Source: Kluyvera sp047971185
GTDB taxonomy: Bacteria; Pseudomonadota; Gammaproteobacteria; Enterobacterales; Enterobacteriaceae
DNA length: 64,000 nt
Assembly: GCF_047971185.1 (NCBI RefSeq)
Contig: NZ_JBKDZH010000035.1
Span: forward strand, 91,127-155,126
Reading direction: 5' to 3'
The notes under the pieces were generated by a model. It was not told where the DNA came from, did not search any database, and saw only the letters and a list, made by a program, of their open reading frames with translations. Made by a program: the position numbers and the translations under genes. How positions within the stretch are numbered: the stretch's first letter is position 1; each line of letters begins with the position of its first letter. Positions 42,901-52,365 of the stretch are shown piece after piece.

Positions 42901-42987
42901 GATAATTTCCACGGTGTTATCGTTAAATCAGCGGGCAATGATAACGAATTGTCCACGGCCTTGCATTGTTTTAAACAGGAGCGATGA

Positions 42988-43890
42988 ATGCGAATTGGTA
43001 TCGATTTAGGCGGAACGAAAACGGAAGTCATCGCGCTGAGCGAGCGCGGGGAGCAGCTTTATCGTCACCGTTTGCCGACACCGCGGGACTACCTGCAAAC
43101 CATTGAGAACATTGCGCATCTTGTCGCGCTGGCCGAAGAGGCAACCGGGCAAACCGGGACGGTGGGGATGGGGATTCCCGGCTCCATTTCGCCCTATACC
43201 GGGGTGGTGAAAAACGCCAATTCCACCTGGCTTAACGGCCAGCCGTTTGATAAAGATTTAAGCCGCCGTCTGAATCGCGAGGTGCGGCTGGCGAACGACG
43301 CCAACTGTCTTGCGGTGTCGGAAGCGGTAGACGGCGCGGCGGCGGGCGCGCAGACGGTGTTTGCGGTGATTATCGGCACCGGCTGCGGCGCGGGCGTGGC
43401 GATGGGCGGCCGCGCGCATATTGGCGGCAACGGGACGGCGGGGGAGTGGGGCCATAATCCGCTGCCGTGGATGAATGACGATGAGCTTCGCTATCGCGCG
43501 GAAGTGCCGTGCTACTGCGGGAAACAGGGCTGTATTGAGACCTTTATTTCCGGCACCGGTTTTGCGACTGACTACCAGCGATTAGGCGGCAGCCCATTGA
43601 AAGGCAGCGACATTATGCGGCTAGTCGATGAAGGGGATGCGCTGGCAGAGCAGGCTTTGAGCCGCTACGAGCAGCGGCTGGCGAAATCACTAGCCCACGT
43701 GGTGAATATTCTCGACCCGGACGTGATTGTGCTGGGCGGCGGGATGAGTAACGTTGAGCGGCTGTATCAGACGGTGCCGCCGTTGGTGAAAGAGTGGGTG
43801 TTCGGAGGGGAGTGCGAGACGCCGATCCGCAAAGCGTTGCACGGGGATTCGAGCGGGGTGCGCGGGGCGGCGTGGCTGTGGCCAGCGTGA
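42988..43890 (+). CDS. mak: Manno(fructo)kinase Mak (ROK family)
   Basis: Mak (300 residues) phosphorylates fructose and mannose. ROK features are the phosphate-1 motif IDLGGTKTEV, the glycine-rich GTGCGAGV, the substrate and zinc motif HNPLP..CYCGKQGCIETFISG, and VVLGGGMSN (here VIVLGGGMSN). AGGAG precedes the ATG. araJ, which follows in E. coli, is absent, and a repeat separates mak from sbcC. Confidence 0.95.
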   Translation: MRIGIDLGGTKTEVIALSERGEQLYRHRLPTPRDYLQTIENIAHLVALAEEATGQTGTVGMGIPGSISPYTGVVKNANSTWLNGQPFDKDLSRRLNREVRLANDANCLAVSEAVDGAAAGAQTVFAVIIGTGCGAGVAMGGRAHIGGNGTAGEWGHNPLPWMNDDELRYRAEVPCYCGKQGCIETFISGTGFATDYQRLGGSPLKGSDIMRLVDEGDALAEQALSRYEQRLAKSLAHVVNILDPDVIVLGGGMSNVERLYQTVPPLVKEWVFGGECETPIRKALHGDSSGVRGAAWLWPA

Positions 43891-43895
43891 TTTGG

Positions 43896-43978
43896 CCCTC
43901 ACCCTCTCCCTGAGGGAGAGGGAACCGTTCGGCAGCGTTTTTTCCCTCTCCCCTTGGGAGAGGGCCGGGGTGAGGGAA
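43896..43978. repeat. CCCTC/GGGAGAGGG palindromic repeat, mak-sbcC gap
   Basis: CCCTCACCCTCTCCCtgaGGGAGAGGG followed by CCCTCTCCCCttgGGAGAGGG..GGGTGAGGG: two hairpins in inverted arrangement, the same family as at 16639. It fills the convergent mak-sbcC gap. Confidence 0.8.
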
Positions 43979-43981
43979 ACC

Positions 43982-46900
43982 TCACTCCACGCTAAACATT
44001 TTATCCAGTCGGCTATATCCCAGCCCGTTGATTTTCTTCACCTTAATCTGCACCGGAATCCGCTCTTTCATCGCCTCGACGTGGCTGATCACGCCGATAA
44101 TTTTGCCGCTGGCGTTTAGCGCATCCAGCGCGTCGAGCGCGGTATCCAGCGTTTCGCTGTCGAGCGTGCCGAAGCCTTCATCCAGGAACAGCGAGTCGAT
44201 GCGCGTTTTGTGGCTAACCAGGTCGGAAAGCGCCAGCGCCAGCGCGAGGCTCACGAGGAAGCTTTCGCCGCCGGAGAGCGTGCGGGTATCGCGCACCGCG
44301 TCGGCCTGCCAGGTATCGACCACTTCCAGCTCCAGCGCGTCGCTGGCTTTGCGCTGCAACAGGTAGCGGCCATGCAGGCGGCTGAGCTGCTCGTTGGCGA
44401 GCCACACCAGATTATCCAGCGTCAGCCCCTGGGCGAACTTGCGGAATTTATCGCCTTCTTTCGAGCCAATCAGCGCATTCAGATGCGCCCAGTCTTCCAG
44501 CACGGCGCTGGCTTTTTCAATCTCCACGAACAGCGACTGCTGCTGCTGGCGATTGTCTTCATCCTGCTTGAGCTGCTGGCGTAGTTCGCCCTGACGCTCG
44601 CTGTTTTCGCGAAGCCCGCGCGCAAGTCGCTGGAGCTGTTCCTCCACGTCGGCAAGGGTTAACTCCGCCGCCAGCGTTTCCGGGCGTTGAGCCAGATGCT
44701 GCTGCTGCGCTTCAGTCACCTGCGCGGCAAGAGTCTGCCGCTGCTGGTGCTGGGCCTCGAGCGTCTGTTTAAGCTGCTCGAGACGCTGGCGTTCGCTGGC
44801 GTCCAGTAAAGCATCGAGAAACGCCTGACGGTCGGGGAAATGTGATGCGGCCAGCTGGTGGTCGAAGGTCTGTTCTGTCTGCTGAAGACGCTGATTTTCC
44901 AGCGCTTCCTGCTGCTGAAGCGTCTGCCACTGGCTTTCCAGCGACACGCAGTCATGATGCACCTGCTGCCAGCCGTCCAGCGCGGTGTGTTGACCTTCGT
45001 CGGCGCTAGTGGCGGGGGGCAGCGTTTCCAGCAGCGGCTGAATCAGCGCCAGCTGCTGTTGGGTGCTTTGCATCTGCGATTGCTGCTGTTGCCACTGGCT
45101 TATCTCGGCTTCGCGCGCCGCCAGCCAACGTCTTTCGTCGTCAGCTTCCGGCAGCGCCAGAGCAAAGGCTGTCAGCGCCTGGCGCAGCGCGGCGGTGCGC
45201 TGTTCCTGCTCCTCGCGCAGCTGCGCGTGCTGCGTTTCAAGCTCGCGAAGCTGTTGCTCCAGCGCCAGGCGCTGGCTGTGCTGATAGCGCAGCTGTTCGG
45301 CGTCGTCCTGGGCGGCCAGCCAGCCGTTGATATCGCCAGCGGGTTGCAGGTCGATGTGCAGACGCTGGATAGTCTCCTGCCATTGTGAGGTGAGTGCTTG
45401 CTCCTGCTGAGAAAGCGATGCCAGCTCGTCGTTTTCTTTCTGCTGCTGCTTTTGCAGCGTCTCCTGCTGGCCGCGCAGCGCTGCGCCGTTTTCTGCCAGC
45501 TGCGAAACCTCTTTTTCCAGCGCGTCGCGGCGCGCTTTGTTGGCGTCCGGCGTCAGCGCCTGGTATTCGGCCAGCGCCGGGTGGCTGGTGGAACCGCACA
45601 GCGGGCATGGTGCGCCCGGCTGCAGGCGCGCGCGTTCGGCTTCCAGCTTCACGATGGTGGCTTCGAGGTCGCAAATGGCCTTAACGTCGGCAAGCTGCTG
45701 TTTTTTATCTTTATAGGCCTGTCGCAGCTGGGCTAGCTCGGCGGTGATTTTCTCCAGCTGCTGCTGGCGCTGCTGCTGCGCGTCAATCAATTGCTGGCGA
45801 CGGGCGTGGAGCGGGATAAACCGTGCGTGCAGGGCGCTGAGCTGCTGGCGCAGCGGGCGCGCCGCCGCATGTTCGGCAATCTGCGCGGCAACCTCCTCCT
45901 GCGAGAGCGTCAGGGCGGAAGGCGGCAAATCGGCGAGCTGCCTGGCCAGCGCGCTGCGACGCTGTTCCAGGGCCTGTAACTGTGTGCGCTCCCGCGTCTG
46001 CTGGGCAAATGCGCTGCGCCAGCCGGTCAGCTCGCCCTGCCAGCGCTGGATATGGTCGTGTGCCTGTAGCCACTGCTGATGCTGGTGCAGCGATTGCGTC
46101 AGCGTGGCGTTCTGGCGTTCCGCGCTGTGGCGAATGCGGTCACGTAAGGCCCGCGATTCCTGTAAGCGAGTGTTCACTTGCAGGACCTGCGCGCGGGTTC
46201 TGGCGAGCGTCGCGGCCTGTTCCTGCATCTGCGCCCAGTGCGGGCGCAGCGTTTCCGCGGGCTGTGCCCGGCTCAACGCGGCAAGCTGCGGCTGCGCGGC
46301 TTCCAGCGCCTGCTGGGCTTCCGTCAGCGCCTGCCGGGTTTTCTGCCCGTCGTGCTCCAGTTCGCGCTGGCGTGACAGCCATTGTTGATGGGTGACGGCG
46401 GTCGCCTGCTGCTGTTGCCACTGCTTCTCATCGGAAGTGAGCGCCTGCAAACTTTGTTGCAGGGCCAGCCGTTGCTCTTCGCTCAGCAGCGCGACGCCGC
46501 TGGCCTGAGCCTGGAGTTTGTCGAGGTCGTTACGCGCCAGCTTATGTTTTTCAAACACCTGCGCCGAAATCTGGCCGTAGATTTCGGTGCCGGTCAGCTC
46601 TTCCAGCAGTTCGGCGCGCTCTTTCGGTTTGGCGTTCAGGAAGGCGGCAAACTGCCCCTGCGACAGCAGCATCGAACGGGTAAAGCGGCCGTAGTCCAGC
46701 CCGCTCAGCGACGCGGTCATCTCCAGCTTATCTTTGACTTTATCGGCCAGGATCTGCCCGTCGGCGCAGCGCGCCAGCTCAACGCGAGGGGCCTGTAAAT
46801 TGCCGTCCGGCTGGTTACGCGCGCGGTTCTGGCTCCAGAAGGCGCGATAGGCCACGCCCTGCACCTCAAACTCGACCTCCGCCAGACATTCGGCGGTGTC

Positions 46901-47122
46901 GCGGGTCATCAGATCGTTTTGCGACTGCGACACGGTATTGAGGCGCGGCGTCTCGTGGTACAGCGCCAGGCAGATGGCGTCGAGCAGGGTGGTTTTGCCC
47001 GCGCCGGTCGGGCCGGTGATGGCGAACAGGCCGTTGCTGGCGAACGGCTCCTCGGCGAAGTCGATTTTCCACTCGCCCTTCAGCGAGTTGAGGTTTTTCA
47101 GACGCAGGCTGAGAATTTTCAT
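43982..47122 (-). CDS. sbcC: Exonuclease subunit SbcC (Rad50-like)
   Basis: SbcC (1046 residues) is the ATPase arm of the SbcCD nuclease that opens DNA hairpins and trims protein-blocked ends. Walker A is GPTGAGKTT (37-45), the zinc hook CPLC lies in the middle (C506, C509) between two long Gln-rich coiled coils, and the signature LSGGE and Walker B SLFLDEGFGTLD are near the C-terminus. The start overlaps the sbcD stop by four bases. Confidence 0.97.
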   Translation of the reverse strand: MKILSLRLKNLNSLKGEWKIDFAEEPFASNGLFAITGPTGAGKTTLLDAICLALYHETPRLNTVSQSQNDLMTRDTAECLAEVEFEVQGVAYRAFWSQNRARNQPDGNLQAPRVELARCADGQILADKVKDKLEMTASLSGLDYGRFTRSMLLSQGQFAAFLNAKPKERAELLEELTGTEIYGQISAQVFEKHKLARNDLDKLQAQASGVALLSEEQRLALQQSLQALTSDEKQWQQQQATAVTHQQWLSRQRELEHDGQKTRQALTEAQQALEAAQPQLAALSRAQPAETLRPHWAQMQEQAATLARTRAQVLQVNTRLQESRALRDRIRHSAERQNATLTQSLHQHQQWLQAHDHIQRWQGELTGWRSAFAQQTRERTQLQALEQRRSALARQLADLPPSALTLSQEEVAAQIAEHAAARPLRQQLSALHARFIPLHARRQQLIDAQQQRQQQLEKITAELAQLRQAYKDKKQQLADVKAICDLEATIVKLEAERARLQPGAPCPLCGSTSHPALAEYQALTPDANKARRDALEKEVSQLAENGAALRGQQETLQKQQQKENDELASLSQQEQALTSQWQETIQRLHIDLQPAGDINGWLAAQDDAEQLRYQHSQRLALEQQLRELETQHAQLREEQEQRTAALRQALTAFALALPEADDERRWLAAREAEISQWQQQQSQMQSTQQQLALIQPLLETLPPATSADEGQHTALDGWQQVHHDCVSLESQWQTLQQQEALENQRLQQTEQTFDHQLAASHFPDRQAFLDALLDASERQRLEQLKQTLEAQHQQRQTLAAQVTEAQQQHLAQRPETLAAELTLADVEEQLQRLARGLRENSERQGELRQQLKQDEDNRQQQQSLFVEIEKASAVLEDWAHLNALIGSKEGDKFRKFAQGLTLDNLVWLANEQLSRLHGRYLLQRKASDALELEVVDTWQADAVRDTRTLSGGESFLVSLALALALSDLVSHKTRIDSLFLDEGFGTLDSETLDTALDALDALNASGKIIGVISHVEAMKERIPVQIKVKKINGLGYSRLDKMFSVE

Positions 47123-48321
47123 GGCTGTTGCTCCTCGCCAAGGCTGTTTAGCGTTTCGTTAAACAGCGTTTGCAGGCGCTGCTGCTGCGGTTCTTCCAGC
47201 GTTTCCAGCGCCAGGCGGCGGTGGAACACCTCTTCAATGCTCAGCTCGCTTAAGGTCTCACGCGTCTGGCTGGCCAGAATGCGCTGGCGCTGCTCGCGGC
47301 TACGGCGGACCAGCAGCACGTCTACCGGCAGATCGTCGGTGATGGCCTGGATTTTGCGCTGGATGTCGTGCAGGTATTCGTCGCTGGTGATTTCGATGTC
47401 GAGCCAGGTGCTGGCGTCGGCCTCTGTTTCTTTCCACGCCGCCAGCTGGGCACTGATGCTATCAAAATCGCCTTTAATCACCGCCAGCGCCTGGGTGACC
47501 GGGACGGTCAGCGGGGTCACATCCGCCAGTTTACCGTCGCTAAAGGTCACCAGATTTACGCTTTTCTCTTTGCCGGTTTCATCAAAACTCAGCGCCAGCG
47601 GCGAACCGCTATAGCGAATATGCTCGCTGCCGCCAATTTTTTGCGCCCGGTGGATATGCCCCAGCGCGATGTAGTCGGCGGGCGGGAAATTTTGCGCCGG
47701 GAAGGCGTCGAGCGTGCCGATGTAGATATCGCGCACCGCGTCGCTTTTGCTGGCTCCGACGGTGGTCAGGTGGCCGCTGGCGATGATCGGCAGCGGCCGA
47801 TCGCCGCGCAGGGCGCAGGCCTGTTGATACTGCTGCTGGTAGTAATCGGTAATGCTCTCCAGCACCTGGCGTACTTTTTCATTGCCAGAAAGCCCCGCCT
47901 GGCTGGTGATGATGTCACGCGGACGCAGAAACGGCACCGGGCAGAACACCGCGCCGGGCGTGCCGTCGCGCCGGTTCAGCATCAACGGCGCGTGGCCGGC
48001 GCTGGCAATCACCGTGGTGTTGAGGAACGACAGAATATCGCGCGATTCATTCAGGGTGGCGACGGAGTCATGGTTGCCCGCCAGCACCACCAGATGGCAG
48101 CCCGTTTGCTGCAGGTTGACCACAAAGCGGTTATACAGTTCGCGGGCATAGCTCGGCGGCGAACCGGTATCGAAGATATCGCCCGCGACGATAATTGCGT
48201 CTACGCGCTCCGCCTCGGCGGTGGTTAGCAGCCAGTGCAGGAAGGCGTCATGCTCGGCCGCGCGGCTCTTGCTGTAGAAGTTCTGGCCGAGGTGCCAGTC
48301 CGAGGTATGGATGATGCGCAT
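47119..48321 (-). CDS. sbcD: Exonuclease subunit SbcD (Mre11-like)
   Basis: SbcD (400 residues) is the metal-dependent nuclease of SbcCD. The phosphoesterase motifs are TSDWHLGQ, AGDIFDTGSP, LAGNHDS, SGHLTT, and ALGHIHR. The ATG at 48321 gives the MRIIHTSDWH start of the family. It is first in the sbcDC operon and divergent from phoB, with a Pho box in between that is nearer phoB. Confidence 0.97.
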   Translation of the reverse strand: MRIIHTSDWHLGQNFYSKSRAAEHDAFLHWLLTTAEAERVDAIIVAGDIFDTGSPPSYARELYNRFVVNLQQTGCHLVVLAGNHDSVATLNESRDILSFLNTTVIASAGHAPLMLNRRDGTPGAVFCPVPFLRPRDIITSQAGLSGNEKVRQVLESITDYYQQQYQQACALRGDRPLPIIASGHLTTVGASKSDAVRDIYIGTLDAFPAQNFPPADYIALGHIHRAQKIGGSEHIRYSGSPLALSFDETGKEKSVNLVTFSDGKLADVTPLTVPVTQALAVIKGDFDSISAQLAAWKETEADASTWLDIEITSDEYLHDIQRKIQAITDDLPVDVLLVRRSREQRQRILASQTRETLSELSIEEVFHRRLALETLEEPQQQRLQTLFNETLNSLGEEQQP

Positions 48322-48437
48322 AGCGATTCCGTGAGAAGTGACGTAAAGTTGATTATAAACATTCACCTATGCTGGGGTCGATGTGCGCGTCATAAACGGC
48401 CTTGCGCGATCATCAAACGGTCATGTTTATCATAAAA

Positions 48438-48455
48438 GTGTCATAAATCTGACGC
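48438..48455 (+). promoter_or_regulatory. Pho box of phoBR
   Basis: GTGTCATAAATCTGACGC, with further CATAA-type half-sites on both sides (48431 and 48455), matches the autoregulatory PhoB site of E. coli phoB. A TATAAT -10 follows at 48470-48475. Confidence 0.85.
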
Positions 48456-48501
48456 ATAATGACGCCGTATATAATACTGATGTCTAAAAACAGGGCAAAT
48501 A

Positions 48502-49191
48502 ATGGCAAGACGTATTCTGGTCGTTGAAGATGAAGCGCCAATCCGCGAGATGGTCTGTTTCGTGCTGGAACAAAACGGTTTTCAGCCGGTGGAAGCGGAA
48601 GATTACGATACCGCAGTCGCAAAACTGAACGAACCCTGGCCCGACCTGATTTTGCTCGACTGGATGTTACCGGGCGGCTCGGGTCTACAATTTATCAAGC
48701 ATATCAAGCGTGAAGCCTTAACCCGCGATATCCCGGTGGTGATGCTCACCGCCCGCGGTGAAGAGGAAGATCGGGTGCGCGGTCTGGAAACCGGCGCCGA
48801 CGACTACATCACCAAGCCGTTCTCACCCAAAGAGCTGGTGGCGCGTATTAAAGCCGTCATGCGCCGTATTTCGCCGATGGCGGTGGAAGAGGTGATTGAG
48901 ATGCAGGGCCTGAGCCTGGATCCCACGTCTCATCGCGTGATGACTGGCGAAAACCCGCTGGATATGGGCCCTACCGAATTTAAGCTGCTGCACTTCTTTA
49001 TGACTCACCCGGAACGCGTTTATAGCCGCGAACAGCTGTTGAACCACGTCTGGGGCACCAACGTGTATGTGGAAGACCGCACCGTCGATGTTCATATTCG
49101 TCGTTTGCGTAAGGCGCTGGAGCACAGCGGCCACGACCGTATGGTGCAAACCGTTCGCGGTACGGGCTATCGTTTCTCCGCCCGATTCTAA
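48502..49191 (+). CDS. phoB: Phosphate response regulator PhoB
   Basis: PhoB (229 residues) activates the Pho regulon when phosphorylated. The receiver domain has the acidic pocket D10/E11, the phosphorylated D53 (LLDWMLPG) and the conserved Lys in TKPFSPKEL. The C-terminal winged helix (EFKLLHFFMTHPERVYSREQLLNHVWG..VHIRRLRKAL) is OmpR-type. The predicted targets within the window are phoA-psiF and phoBR itself. Confidence 0.98.
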   Translation: MARRILVVEDEAPIREMVCFVLEQNGFQPVEAEDYDTAVAKLNEPWPDLILLDWMLPGGSGLQFIKHIKREALTRDIPVVMLTARGEEEDRVRGLETGADDYITKPFSPKELVARIKAVMRRISPMAVEEVIEMQGLSLDPTSHRVMTGENPLDMGPTEFKLLHFFMTHPERVYSREQLLNHVWGTNVYVEDRTVDVHIRRLRKALEHSGHDRMVQTVRGTGYRFSARF

Positions 49192-49212
49192 TTGTTAACA
49201 GGAGTGTGACGC

Positions 49213-50508
49213 GTGCTGGAACGGCTGTCATGGAAAAGGCTGGCCCTGGAGCTGCTGTTATGCTGCCTCCCGGCGGTGATACTTGGGCTTATTTTCGGTT
49301 ATCTGCCGTGGTTTTTGCTGGTGGCGGTGACCGGGCTGCTGGTCTGGCATTTCTGGAATTTATTACGTTTATCCTGGTGGTTGTGGGTCGATAGAAGTAT
49401 GACGCCGCCGCCGGGACGCGGCAGCTGGGAGCCGTTACTGTACGGGCTTAACCAGATGCAGCTGCGCAATAAAAAGCGCCGCCGCGAGCTGGGAAACCTG
49501 ATTAAACGCTTTCGCAGCGGCGCCGAGTCGCTGCCGGATGCGGTGGTGCTGACCACCGAAGAAGGGGCGATTTTCTGGTGTAATGGCCTGGCCCAGCAGC
49601 TGCTGGGGCTTCGCTGGCCCGACGATAGCGGGCAAAATATCCTCAACCTGCTGCGCTACCCCGAATTTACCCAACACCTCAAAAAACGCGATTTCCTCAA
49701 GCCGCTGCACCTGGTGCTGAATAACGGTCGTCATCTGGAAATCCGCATTATGCCGTATACCGACCGTCAGCTGCTGATGGTGGCGCGCGACGTGACGCAA
49801 ATGCACCAGCTGGAAGGGGCGCGGCGTAACTTCTTCGCCAACGTCAGCCACGAGCTACGCACGCCGTTAACCGTGCTGCAGGGCTATCTGGAGATGATGC
49901 AGGAGCAGGTGCTGGAAGGAAACGTGCGTGAGAAGGCGCTGCACACCATGCGTGAGCAGACCCAGCGCATGGAAGGGCTGGTCAGGCAGCTGTTAACGCT
50001 GTCGAAGATTGAGGCCTCGCCGACGCTGATGCTGAATGAAAAAATCGATGTGCCGATGATGCTGCGGGTGGTGGAGCGAGAAGCGCAGACGCTCAGCCAG
50101 CATAAGCATCAGTTCCGCTTTGAGATCGATGAAACGCTGAAGGTGCTCGGCAACGAGGATCAGCTGCGCAGCGCGATGTCGAACCTGGTCTACAACGCCG
50201 TCAACCATACGCCGGAAGGCACGTTAATTACCGTGCGCTGGCGGCATGTGCCGCACGGCGCGCTGTTCAGCGTGGAAGATAACGGCCCGGGGATTGCGCC
50301 GGAGCACCTGCCGAGACTGACCGAACGTTTCTATCGCGTGGATAAAGCGCGTTCAAGGCAGACCGGCGGCAGCGGCCTGGGGCTGGCGATTGTGAAGCAC
50401 GCGGTCAGCCACCACGAGAGTCGGCTGGATATCACCAGCGAAATCGGCAAAGGGTCGTGCTTTAGCTTCCTGCTGCCGGAACGTTTAATTGCCAAAAACA
50501 GCGGCTGA
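49213..50508 (+). CDS. phoR: Phosphate regulon sensor kinase PhoR
   Basis: PhoR (431 residues, the E. coli length) is the membrane-bound histidine kinase/phosphatase for PhoB. Two N-terminal hydrophobic segments (to about residue 60) are followed by a PAS domain (TEEGAIFWCNGLAQQLLGL), the phosphoacceptor H213 in ANVSHELRTPL, the N box SNLVYNAVNHTPEG, and the G boxes DNGPGIAP and GGSGLGLAIVKH. It lies 21 bases after phoB. There is no large periplasmic domain, as in E. coli. Confidence 0.98.
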   Translation: MLERLSWKRLALELLLCCLPAVILGLIFGYLPWFLLVAVTGLLVWHFWNLLRLSWWLWVDRSMTPPPGRGSWEPLLYGLNQMQLRNKKRRRELGNLIKRFRSGAESLPDAVVLTTEEGAIFWCNGLAQQLLGLRWPDDSGQNILNLLRYPEFTQHLKKRDFLKPLHLVLNNGRHLEIRIMPYTDRQLLMVARDVTQMHQLEGARRNFFANVSHELRTPLTVLQGYLEMMQEQVLEGNVREKALHTMREQTQRMEGLVRQLLTLSKIEASPTLMLNEKIDVPMMLRVVEREAQTLSQHKHQFRFEIDETLKVLGNEDQLRSAMSNLVYNAVNHTPEGTLITVRWRHVPHGALFSVEDNGPGIAPEHLPRLTERFYRVDKARSRQTGGSGLGLAIVKHAVSHHESRLDITSEIGKGSCFSFLLPERLIAKNSG

Positions 50509-50918
50509 TCGCCTGCTTGTCATCTTAACTTTCCACAGACCAGCCTCGGCTGGTCTGTTTGCTTTGCAGTCAATGAAACGTCGCCTGATTAACGAACGTC
50601 TGGTTGTTTTTTGTTCGCATGATTAGCCGGATGTTTTTCTCAAATCCAGTTAATAAGTCTGGATGTTAATTAACTATCAAGATAATCATCTGGTTTTACG
50701 ATCCCGTGTTGCTTTAAAACGTTATAAGCGTTTAAATTGCCCCCCATACGGTCGTAAACAGACTGTATATGCGCGGTAAATCAAAAAACTATTCTTATTT
50801 ACGCCGCGAAGGGAGCATATCCCTCTGAGTTTATCGTTGGTTTGCTCTGTATCATTCCGCTGAATCTATTGCGATAAATTTTGTTTTACAACACCACATC
50901 CACAGGCAGTAGTTACAT
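50509..50918. other. phoR-brnQ intergenic region
   Basis: A 410-base gap. It begins with the phoR terminator and continues as an AT-rich leader to brnQ. A 19-codon frame from the ATG at 50769 to the TGA at 50826 (MRGKSKNYSYLRREGSISL) overlaps a GGGAG..CTCCC-like stem; it has no clear ribosome site and no run of Leu/Ile/Val codons, so a branched-chain leader peptide is not supported. Confidence 0.45.
50536..50565 (+). terminator. phoBR terminator
   Basis: CAGACCAGCC-tc-GGCTGGTCTG (50536-50557) followed by TTTGCTTT, 28 bases after the phoR stop. Confidence 0.85.
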
Positions 50919-52238
50919 ATGACCCATCAATTAAAATCGCGTGACATCATCGCCCTGGGCTTTATGACCTTCGCGTTGTTCGTTGGCGCAGGCAACATCA
51001 TTTTCCCTCCAATGGTTGGTTTGCAGGCAGGTCCTCACGTCTGGACCGCGGCGATCGGCTTTCTGATTACTGCTGTGGGTCTTCCGGTGCTTACCGTCGT
51101 CGCACTGGCCAAAGTGGGCGGCGGCGTTGATAGCCTGAGTACCCCCATTGGCAAAGTGGCGGGCGTGCTGCTGGCGACCGTGTGCTACCTGGCGGTAGGG
51201 CCGCTGTTTGCCACGCCGCGTACCGCGACCGTCTCCTTTGAAATTGGTATTGCGCCGCTGACCGGTAGCGGTGAACTGCCGCTGTTTATCTATAGCCTTA
51301 TCTATTTTGCGCTGGTGATTCTGGTCTCGCTGTATCCGGGCAAGCTGCTCGATACCGTCGGCAACTTCCTGGCGCCGCTGAAAATCCTGGCACTGATTGT
51401 GCTGGCCGTTGCCGCGGTTATCTGGCCGGCGGGCCCGATCAGCCATGCGCTGGATGCCTATGAAACGGCGGCGTTTTCTAACGGTTTCGTCAACGGCTAC
51501 CTGACCATGGATACGCTTGGCGCGATGGTGTTTGGTATCGTTATCGTCAACGCGGCGCGTTCTCGCGGCGTGACGGAAGCGCGTTTACTGACTCGCTATA
51601 CTATCTGGGCTGGCCTGATGGCCGGTGTGGGCTTAACGCTGCTGTATCTGGCGCTGTTCCGCCTGGGCTCTGATAGCGCGATTCTGGTCGATCAGAATGC
51701 CAACGGCGCGGCGATTCTCCACGCTTACGTCCAGCACACCTTCGGCGGTGCGGGCAGCTTCCTGCTGGCGGCGCTGATCTTTATCGCCTGTCTGGTGACC
51801 GCGGTTGGCCTGACCTGTGCCTGTGCCGAGTTCTTTGCTCAGTACCTGCCGTTCTCCTACCGCACGCTGGTGTTTATCCTCGGCCTGTTCTCTATGGCGG
51901 TGTCGAATCTGGGGCTGAGCCATCTGATTCAGATTTCGATTCCGGTGCTGACGGCTATCTATCCGCCGTGTATCGCACTTGTAGTCCTCAGCTTTACGCG
52001 TAATTGGTGGCATAATTCGGGCCGCGTTATTGCACCACCGATGTTTATCAGCCTTGTTTTTGGTATCCTTGACGGGATTAAAGCCTCTGCGTTCGCAGAC
52101 GTGCTGCCGGCATGGACCGCTCGCCTGCCGCTGGCAGAGCAGGGTCTGGCATGGCTGATGCCGACGGTCGTGATGGCGGTTCTGGCCATTATCTGGGACC
52201 GCACCGCGGGCCGCCAGGTGACATCAAGCGCGCACTAA
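50919..52238 (+). CDS. brnQ: Branched-chain amino acid carrier BrnQ
   Basis: BrnQ (439 residues) is the sodium-coupled importer of leucine, isoleucine and valine (LIVCS family) with about 12 transmembrane segments. FALFVGAGNIIFPPMVGLQAG at the N-terminus, PLFATPRTATVSFE, and NAARSRGVTEARLL are conserved. The leader is long, which suggests regulated expression. It ends in a strong terminator. Confidence 0.96.
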   Translation: MTHQLKSRDIIALGFMTFALFVGAGNIIFPPMVGLQAGPHVWTAAIGFLITAVGLPVLTVVALAKVGGGVDSLSTPIGKVAGVLLATVCYLAVGPLFATPRTATVSFEIGIAPLTGSGELPLFIYSLIYFALVILVSLYPGKLLDTVGNFLAPLKILALIVLAVAAVIWPAGPISHALDAYETAAFSNGFVNGYLTMDTLGAMVFGIVIVNAARSRGVTEARLLTRYTIWAGLMAGVGLTLLYLALFRLGSDSAILVDQNANGAAILHAYVQHTFGGAGSFLLAALIFIACLVTAVGLTCACAEFFAQYLPFSYRTLVFILGLFSMAVSNLGLSHLIQISIPVLTAIYPPCIALVVLSFTRNWWHNSGRVIAPPMFISLVFGILDGIKASAFADVLPAWTARLPLAEQGLAWLMPTVVMAVLAIIWDRTAGRQVTSSAH

Positions 52239-52262
52239 TCCGCGTCGCGAAGGCAGGTGTTT

Positions 52263-52296
52263 AACCACGGAACGTGATGTTCCGTGGTTTTTTATT
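52263..52296 (+). terminator. brnQ terminator
   Basis: AACCACGGAAC-gtgat-GTTCCGTGGTT followed by TTTTATTTT, a strong intrinsic terminator between brnQ and proY. Confidence 0.9.
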
Positions 52297-52365
52297 TTGG
52301 GTACTTTCACCTAAGTCGCTCGCGGTAACGCGGGGGATGATGGGTATGACATGGCACTGGAAACG

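Noticed and set aside
50769..50828. A 19-codon frame in the brnQ leader as an attenuator peptide
   Set aside because: It has no clear ribosome site and no cluster of branched-chain codons, so attenuation by leucine, isoleucine or valine is not supported.
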